Source of the DNA: Gigaspora margarita
Taxonomy: Eukaryota > Glomeromycota > Glomeromycetes > Diversisporales > Gigasporaceae
Length of the DNA: 64,000 bases
NCBI GenBank assembly: GCA_009809945.1
Contig: WTPW01001612.1
Coordinates: forward strand, 85,598 to 149,597
Direction of reading: 5' to 3'
Of the stretch, positions 58,970-64,000 are shown piece after piece (the first letter of the stretch is position 1; every line of letters begins with the position of its first letter). The position numbers were made by a program, and so were the translations under genes. Under the pieces are notes generated by a model. It saw nothing but the letters and a program-made list of their open reading frames with translations. It was not told where the DNA came from and ran no database searches.

Positions 58970-60406
58970 CCCATCTATCATGTCCTATATCAGTCATAGG
59001 ACATGTTACACTGAGTGATGAATTATAATAAAAATTATAATAAAAACATATAAATTTACCATAAACTTTAAGCCTCACATTATTTTCAACTTACATATTA
59101 ACTTTTTTTCAAATTTTGCGATTAAGCATATTGAAAATAGTAGATTAAGGTAACTTAGAACACTTGTTTAAAATTTTGCTAATTTTGCACTTTTTCAAAA
59201 TGTAACTCTGTCAAAAACAAATATTTACACATTTTAAATTAGTAGTTATGTGTAAAACTATGCTCTGAACAACTTTACTTAGTCAACGGAAGTAGGTTAT
59301 CTTGTAAGAAAAATGGGTTATCTATGTACCAAATTTAAAATTTATCATATTTCATGATCTAACGTTTTTCCTTATTAGGTAACTTTCTTTGGGCTCTTAA
59401 GCAAAATTGTTCAGCATGTTATTTTACATCATATTGGAGATTGAAACGCGCTTTCTCAACCTTTTACTAAGTGAAAAATGGGTTTAAATTCAGAAAATTT
59501 TTTTTTAAAAAAAAATTTTTTCTAACTTTAAACCCATTTTTTACTTAGTAAAAGGTCGAGAAAGCGCGTTTCAATCTCAAATATAATGTAAAATAACATG
59601 CCGAACAACTTTGCTTAAGAGCCCAAAGTAGGTTACCTAATAAGGAAAAACGTTAGATCATGAAATTCGATAAATTTTAAATTTGGTACATAGATAACCC
59701 ATTTTTCTTACAAGGTAATGTACTTCCATCGACTAAGTAAAGTTGTTTAGAGCATTGTTTTATATATAACTACTAATTTAAAATGTGTAAATATTTGTTT
59801 TTGACAGAGTTACATTTTGAAAAAGTGCAAAATTGGCAAAATTTTAAACAAGTGTTCTAAGTAACCTTAATCTACTATTTTCACTATGCTTAATCGCAAA
59901 ATTTAAAAAAGTTAATATATAAGTTGAAAATAACAATTGTTATAAAATGCACTTATAGTATTTTACTACTATAGGTAAATTAGATTTGCAAATCTGTGTA
60001 ACAAAAACAAAAAATAAATTTTTATAAAACAAAAAATAAATTTAATTACTTTAGGGTTAGGGTGAAACTTGGGATTTTATCGGAGCATTAGTATATACAA
60101 AATTTAACAAGGAATTTTTTTATTAGGTAGTTTCATAAACAAAATTTTGAGATATGGATGTTTTTTAAAAAATAAACAAAAAGAACAAAATTTTATGTTA
60201 CACCTGATCTTAAATTTTGATAGGCTATTCCAATAGTTTTGTATAACATGGTGTAAAACACTATAGGTGCATTTTAGTAAAACTCAAAAATAATACGAGG
60301 CTAAAGTTTATAGTAAATTCATATGTTTTTATTATACTATTTATTATAAACTAATACTCATATATCAATGGGTAGGACATGTCCTATGACTGATATATAT
60401 ATAGTA
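58970..60406. mobile_element. Long palindromic element, about 1.4 kb, with nested MITE
   Basis: Arms about 59095-59510 and 59512-59930 pair almost perfectly: GAAACGCGCTTTCTCAACCTTTTACT with its inverse, centre in an A/T run near 59511. Beyond the nested MITE at 59943-60276 the arms continue (AAACTTTAAGCC/ GGCTAAAGTTT) and end with CAGTCATAGGACATGT on both sides. Each arm has two CTGAACAA.TTT.CTTA boxes (first at 59265-59282). Confidence 0.85.
59943..60276. mobile_element. TTAGGG-core MITE, 334 bp
   Basis: Ends TAAAATGCACTTATAGTATT and the inverse of TAAAATGCACCTATAGTGTT; TTAGGGTTAGGG at 60053-60064. It interrupts the right arm of the surrounding palindrome. Confidence 0.75.
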
Positions 60407-60613
60407 TAAACTGCCAATAATATTGAAGCAAAATTGATTATTAGTTAATCGCAGATAGTTGCTACATAGTAAAGTTTAAATTCTACTATGTCAATTGATA
60501 ATTATCGATTAAGTAAACTTGTTTGGAAGACCAAAATATATATACTCTAAAATTATTATTAAAATTGAAGAATGTTTTATTATTTAACTTTTAATTTTTA
60601 CGTTTGTCGAATA

Positions 60614-61489
60614 CCGTATTTTCTCCAAAATAAGCTACTTTCGAAAATAAGCTACCCCTCTTTTGGTCAAAAAACTCCAAAACGTCTTTAACCCGAAAAT
60701 AAGCTACCTCCCAATCGACAATAGTCGCTATATAGTAAAGTCCAAATTTTTCTATGTAAATCGATTAAAGTCACTTAAGAAAACTTACTTATAAGATCAA
60801 AATACACATACTCTGAAATTTTATCAAGATTAGAGAACTTTTTATTATTTGACTTTTGAATTTTACGTTCGGCGAAAAAATTAAAATTTTTTAAAAAAAT
60901 ATATTCAACGAACGTAAAAATTAAAAGTTAAATAATAAAAAGTTCTCTAATATTGATAAAAATTTCAGGATAAGTGTATTTTGACCTTCCAAATAAGTTT
61001 ACTTAAGCGATGTTAATCGATTTACATAGTAATATTTGGACTTTACTATGTAGCAACTTTTGGCGATTGGTTAAAAATCGATTTTACCCAAAAATAAGAG
61101 GTCCGTATTATTTTGCCGATAATCACTTCACTGACATAACATTTCACCGACAAATATTCTCTGACAAGTTCATTTTACCGACAGTTTGTTTCACCGAAGC
61201 TCATTTCACTGACAAGTTTTTTTTTTAAAAAGCACACTAACTTTAACCCTAATTTTACCCTGACCCTACTCTGACCCTAACGGCAATGACCAAAATTACT
61301 TTGTCGGTGAAATGAGATTCGGTAAAACAAACTGTCGGTAAAATGAACTTGTCGGTGAATATTTGTCGGTGAAATGTTATGTCGGTGAAGTGATTGTCAG
61401 CGAAAGAATTGCCACCCAAAATAAGCTACTCCCGATTTTTTGTGTAACTTTTTGCCCAAAAAAGGTAGCTTATTTTCGGGAAAATACAG
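60614..61489. mobile_element. CCGTA-family element, 876 bp
   Basis: Ends CCGTATTTTCTCCAAAATAA and the inverse of CTGTATTTTCCCGAAAATAA, bordered by TA (60612-60613, 61490-61491). It contains AAAATAAGCTAC repeats and its own hairpin around 60750-61080. Without the inner insert (61099-61416) it is about 550 bp. Confidence 0.88.
61099..61416. mobile_element. MITE built of GTCGGTGAAATG repeats, 318 bp
   Basis: Arms of ATTTCACCGACA-type units on the left mirror TGTCGGTGAAAT units on the right (four to five per arm). A (A/C)AAAATAAG 9-bp duplication flanks it (61090-61098, 61417-61425). The loop holds CCCTAA-like units (61247-61283). A 9-bp duplication suggests a Mutator-like origin. Confidence 0.8.
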
Positions 61490-61686
61490 TATATTTTTTT
61501 AAAAAATTTAATTTTTCTGTCAAGCGTCAAAATCAAAAGTCAATTAATAAAAAATTCTCTAATACTTATGAAAATTTTATAGTAAGTGTATTTTGACCTT
61601 CTGAATAAGTTTACTTAAGCGATTTTAATTAATTTGCTTAGTAAAATTTAAATTTTACTATGTAGTGACTTTTGTCAATTGTGGGG

Positions 61687-61859
61687 TAACTTATTTTCAG
61701 ATCAAAGCTGTTTTTGAGTTTTATAAAATTTGATTGGTCAACAGTCCTATCACAAGGGGGGTCAGGACCTATGTAAACCCTAATCACGTAATTTACTACA
61801 CTCCTCTAACAAATTCAAAATTTTTTAGAGAGAGAAGGGGGATTTAAATAACATATAAT
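61687..61859. other. Spacer
   Basis: No feature recognised. Confidence 0.4.
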
Positions 61860-62446
61860 TTAGGTTTGGTCAGGGCTGGTCAGGGTCTGGTCCAGGATCA
61901 GACAGGCTTAGACTCTAATTTTACTATATAAGTCTGATCTAGGTCTGGTCTGAAGTCTGCAGACTTTTCTAAATCTGAATATAATATGTATTTTTTGGTG
62001 CTGAACAAGTTTACTTAGTAGAATTAATTAGTAAAATTTTATGTATCATAAGATTTTATTGAATTTTATTAATAAAATTTTAAAAATCTTATCATACACA
62101 AATTTATTAATTATTTCTAGCTTTATGCACTAAGTAAACGTGCTCAGCACCTAAAAATACATCAAATTAGCAAAGTTATTTTTATTTTACTTGAAATTTG
62201 GAGAATAAATGCATTATTTTGGATTTTTGATTAAAAAAGTCAAATTTAAGCATCTTTTTTACAAATTTCAAGTAAAGTAAAAAAACAATTTAGCTGATTT
62301 AATATATTTTTGGGTTCTAAATTAGTTTACTTAGTGCCAAGTTAGAATTAATTAGTAAACATTTGTGAATCTTAAGATTTTATAGAATTTATTAATAAAA
62401 TTCTATAAAATCTTATGATTCACAAAGCTTTACTAATTAATTCTAA
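61860..62446. mobile_element. GGTCTGGTC-repeat flank and second 163-bp alternating palindrome array
   Basis: 61870-61965 is rich in GGTCAGG/GGTCTGG units, like the ends of the insertion at 36893-37488. From about 61985 three dyad axes follow near 62067, 62230 and 62392. Boxes CTGAACAAGTTTACTTAG at 62001-62018 and inverse forms match those at 6147. The array is cut off on the right by the LINE tail. Confidence 0.7.
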
Positions 62447-64000
62447 TTTTTTTTTTTTTTTTTGGTGTTAAGGTGAGGTTTTGTCTCTATCTTTATTGAT
62501 AATTTGCATGAGATTCCTCAAAGGGTTTCTCAAAAATACAATTAATATTACTGTATACAAACTATATTACAAGAGTTGAAACTCAGACTATAGACAGATC
62601 TACTATCTAATTTATCTGCAACCTAAACCTACTAGAGTGGTTAAAACTCACCTAGATTTGAATATAAAGTATAGAGTTAGTATTTGTGCTGTATTTGATC
62701 CATTGATAGGACCATATATCAATTTTTTTAAGAGCANGTCCAAGAGGTGGACATGAATTAGTATCTGTATCATGTAATTGATCAGGAAGACCACATCTAC
62801 AACTGTAGGTGTAGTTAAGTCTAGTATGGTTTGGTGATAGGAAATAAGAATTTGAAGGGATAGTAGATGAAGTTGGTATAGATAAAGTATTAAGTGCTAA
62901 AGTGGAGTGTTGAGAGTTTTTTCATTGTGAAAGTGCAGTACAATATGGTTTCCAAAGTTGGTCATAGATGTTATCAAATATTTTAAGTAAAATTTTTATT
63001 GCAATATTGGAAGCAATTTTGTAAGAAGGGTAGCGAGATATAGTATTGATTAGGGGAATTGAAATAAAGCTGTGAAAAGTAGTAGAAAAAGAGGGTGTGT
63101 TAAAAGAAGAACACTATGTTGGGTTTAGGCAGTTGTGGTTAAAAAGTTCTGTACGGAACTGTTGAATTTGTAAAGCAGTTATATCTGGAATTTCAGAAAA
63201 AGCAAATTGTGTAATAGTGTTTTGGATTATTTGGGTAATATTGTTGTAGTNTGTGCAATAAAGCCAGTGAAACTGGTTTTCTGGTTGGCTACAAGAGATG
63301 CATCTTGTATGTTTAGAATATTTAGGATTGAGTGAATTAATATAAGGTAAAGTAGGAAGCATATGAAGTAAGTTTTTAATTTGAAATGATTTAGATTAGC
63401 AGAGTTGAAAATTGGTATAATTATATGAGCGCTTGTGATTATTATTAAGAAAAAGCCATGTGGCATTCCAATCTATTTGGGCTGCTATAGGAATAATATG
63501 TTGGACTCTGTTTTGTGAAGACCACATTGCAATAATGTGTGCATTGCAAATATTTTTGATACAGCGGCGGGTTGGTTGTTCAACATTAAATTGTTTGTAT
63601 TGAAGAAAAAAGGATGGGTTGTAAATATTGTTAGGGAGAAATTCTAGAAGAGAAGAATTTGTATGTTCTTTTGCAAGTTTGTCAGCATAGTTGTTGAGCT
63701 TATTATCACTATGTGCAAGAACTTTGTAAATATGATAGTATAGGAGTATGATTGGATAAGATTAAAAAGAGTGTGCCAAATAGGCCAATAGTTGTATGAG
63801 TAAATTTTGTTAGGGTTGTGTGTGGAGTATAAAAGGGATTTGTATTTGGATATAATAGATTGAGAATCTGTATGAATATGAATGGTACTATTGCGAGGGC
63901 ATGTACAAATAGCTGATAGGATTGCAACCAGTTTAGCTTTGTATGATGCTGACCAGTTTTGAATTTGTGCAGAAAATTGATGTATTATTTGGTCCTTAAA
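62447..64000 (-). mobile_element. RNase H-bearing LINE, 3' part, minus strand
   Basis: A 17-base T run (62447-62463) is the poly(A) tail on the minus strand; a 3' UTR of about 190 bp and the ORF2 C-terminus follow. The 5' portion lies beyond the window. It differs from the LINE at 7.2 kb, which shows no RNase H. Confidence 0.8.
62650..64000 (-). pseudogene. LINE ORF2 C-terminus: RNase H and zinc-binding domain, partial
   Basis: From the window edge (minus strand) the frame gives WSASYKAKLVAILSAI, then IHIHTDSQSIISKY near 63885 with a catalytic Asp of RNase H. A frame change near 63750 leads to KVLAHSDNKLNNYADKLAKE near 63725, which holds the conserved His and final Asp. Further on, RCISCSQPENQFHWLYC near 63305 is a C-X2-C..H-X3-C zinc-binding motif. 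A stop near 63397 and another after 63114 (CLNPT stop) interrupt the frame, and coding-like sequence (YSCRCGLPDQLHDTDTN near 62805) runs to about 62650. It is cut by the window end and broken, so inactive. Confidence 0.8.

Larger units (their letters stand above)
60440..61686. mobile_element. Outer CCGTA-type hairpin split by a second copy
   Basis: The left half (60440-60613: TAGTTGCTACATAGTAAAG, TTTTTACGTTTGTCGAATA) pairs with the right half (61490-61686: TTCTGTCAAGCG.., TTTACTATGTAGTGAC). A second element of the same family sits in the loop at TA. Confidence 0.7.

Noticed and set aside
63227-63927. Hydrophobic minus-strand frames at 63227-63466 and 63709-63927 as membrane proteins
   Set aside because: They are other-frame readings of the LINE ORF2 RNase H and zinc-binding region.

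Overview
The window is eukaryotic, strongly AT-rich by eye, and consists almost entirely of nested, decayed transposable elements. I find no intact host gene, rRNA, tRNA gene or CRISPR array. The mix of LINEs, Ty3/Gypsy relics, pogo-, Tc1- and hAT-type transposases and very many foldback MITEs fits a large, repeat-loaded fungal genome. The hAT, pogo and Gypsy protein fragments read most like those of arbuscular mycorrhizal fungi (Glomeromycota, Rhizophagus/Gigaspora type). That placement is inference from remembered family resemblance, not a database result.

Layout. 1-5.6 kb: AT-rich spacer with small MITEs and a full-length 1.1-kb retroposon. 5.78-7.15 kb: a hAT-like element carrying an alternating-palindrome array with a dyad axis about every 163 bp. 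7.2-24 kb: an L1-like LINE (ORF1, ORF2) interrupted near its 3' end by a Ty3/Gypsy element (12584-23725), itself interrupted in gag by a hAT derivative (14905-15842). 25.0-28.5 kb: a GGGGGCATCC-ended element hosting a pogo-like transposon and a palindromic MITE. 29.3-38.1 kb: a much older Gypsy relic riddled with a MITE, a tRNA-derived SINE, a second copy of the 1.1-kb retroposon and a minisatellite split by another insertion. 38.5-41.8 kb: the largest member of the hAT-like family, built around a 2-kb inverted repeat. 42-44.5 kb: two GGGGGCATCC elements, one hosting a SINE-like retroposon that hosts a hAT MITE. 45.6-50.4 kb: a decayed hAT transposase gene (minus strand) with a palindrome inside it, then a long foldback element. 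51-56.4 kb: small MITEs, a GC-richer island of unknown nature, and a 1085-bp five-hairpin palindrome with a perfect 9-bp target duplication. 56.5-58.1 kb: a Tc1-like transposon broken by a TA-flanked MITE. 58.5-62.4 kb: further foldback elements nested up to three deep. 62.4-64 kb: the 3' half of an RNase H-bearing LINE on the minus strand.

The most distinctive signal is modular. Foldback elements with unrelated ends and different target duplications share the same internal blocks. One is a box close to CTGAACAAGTTTACTTAG. Another is a hairpin around GAATTCAAATAAA joined to ATCGAATTTGGTCA. A third is a telomere-like TTAGGG core. Several residues expected to be catalytic or metal-binding in the LINE and DNA transposases are changed in the C:G to T:A direction, which suggests deamination or RIP-like decay. 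Coordinates of element ends were read by eye from terminal repeats and target duplications.
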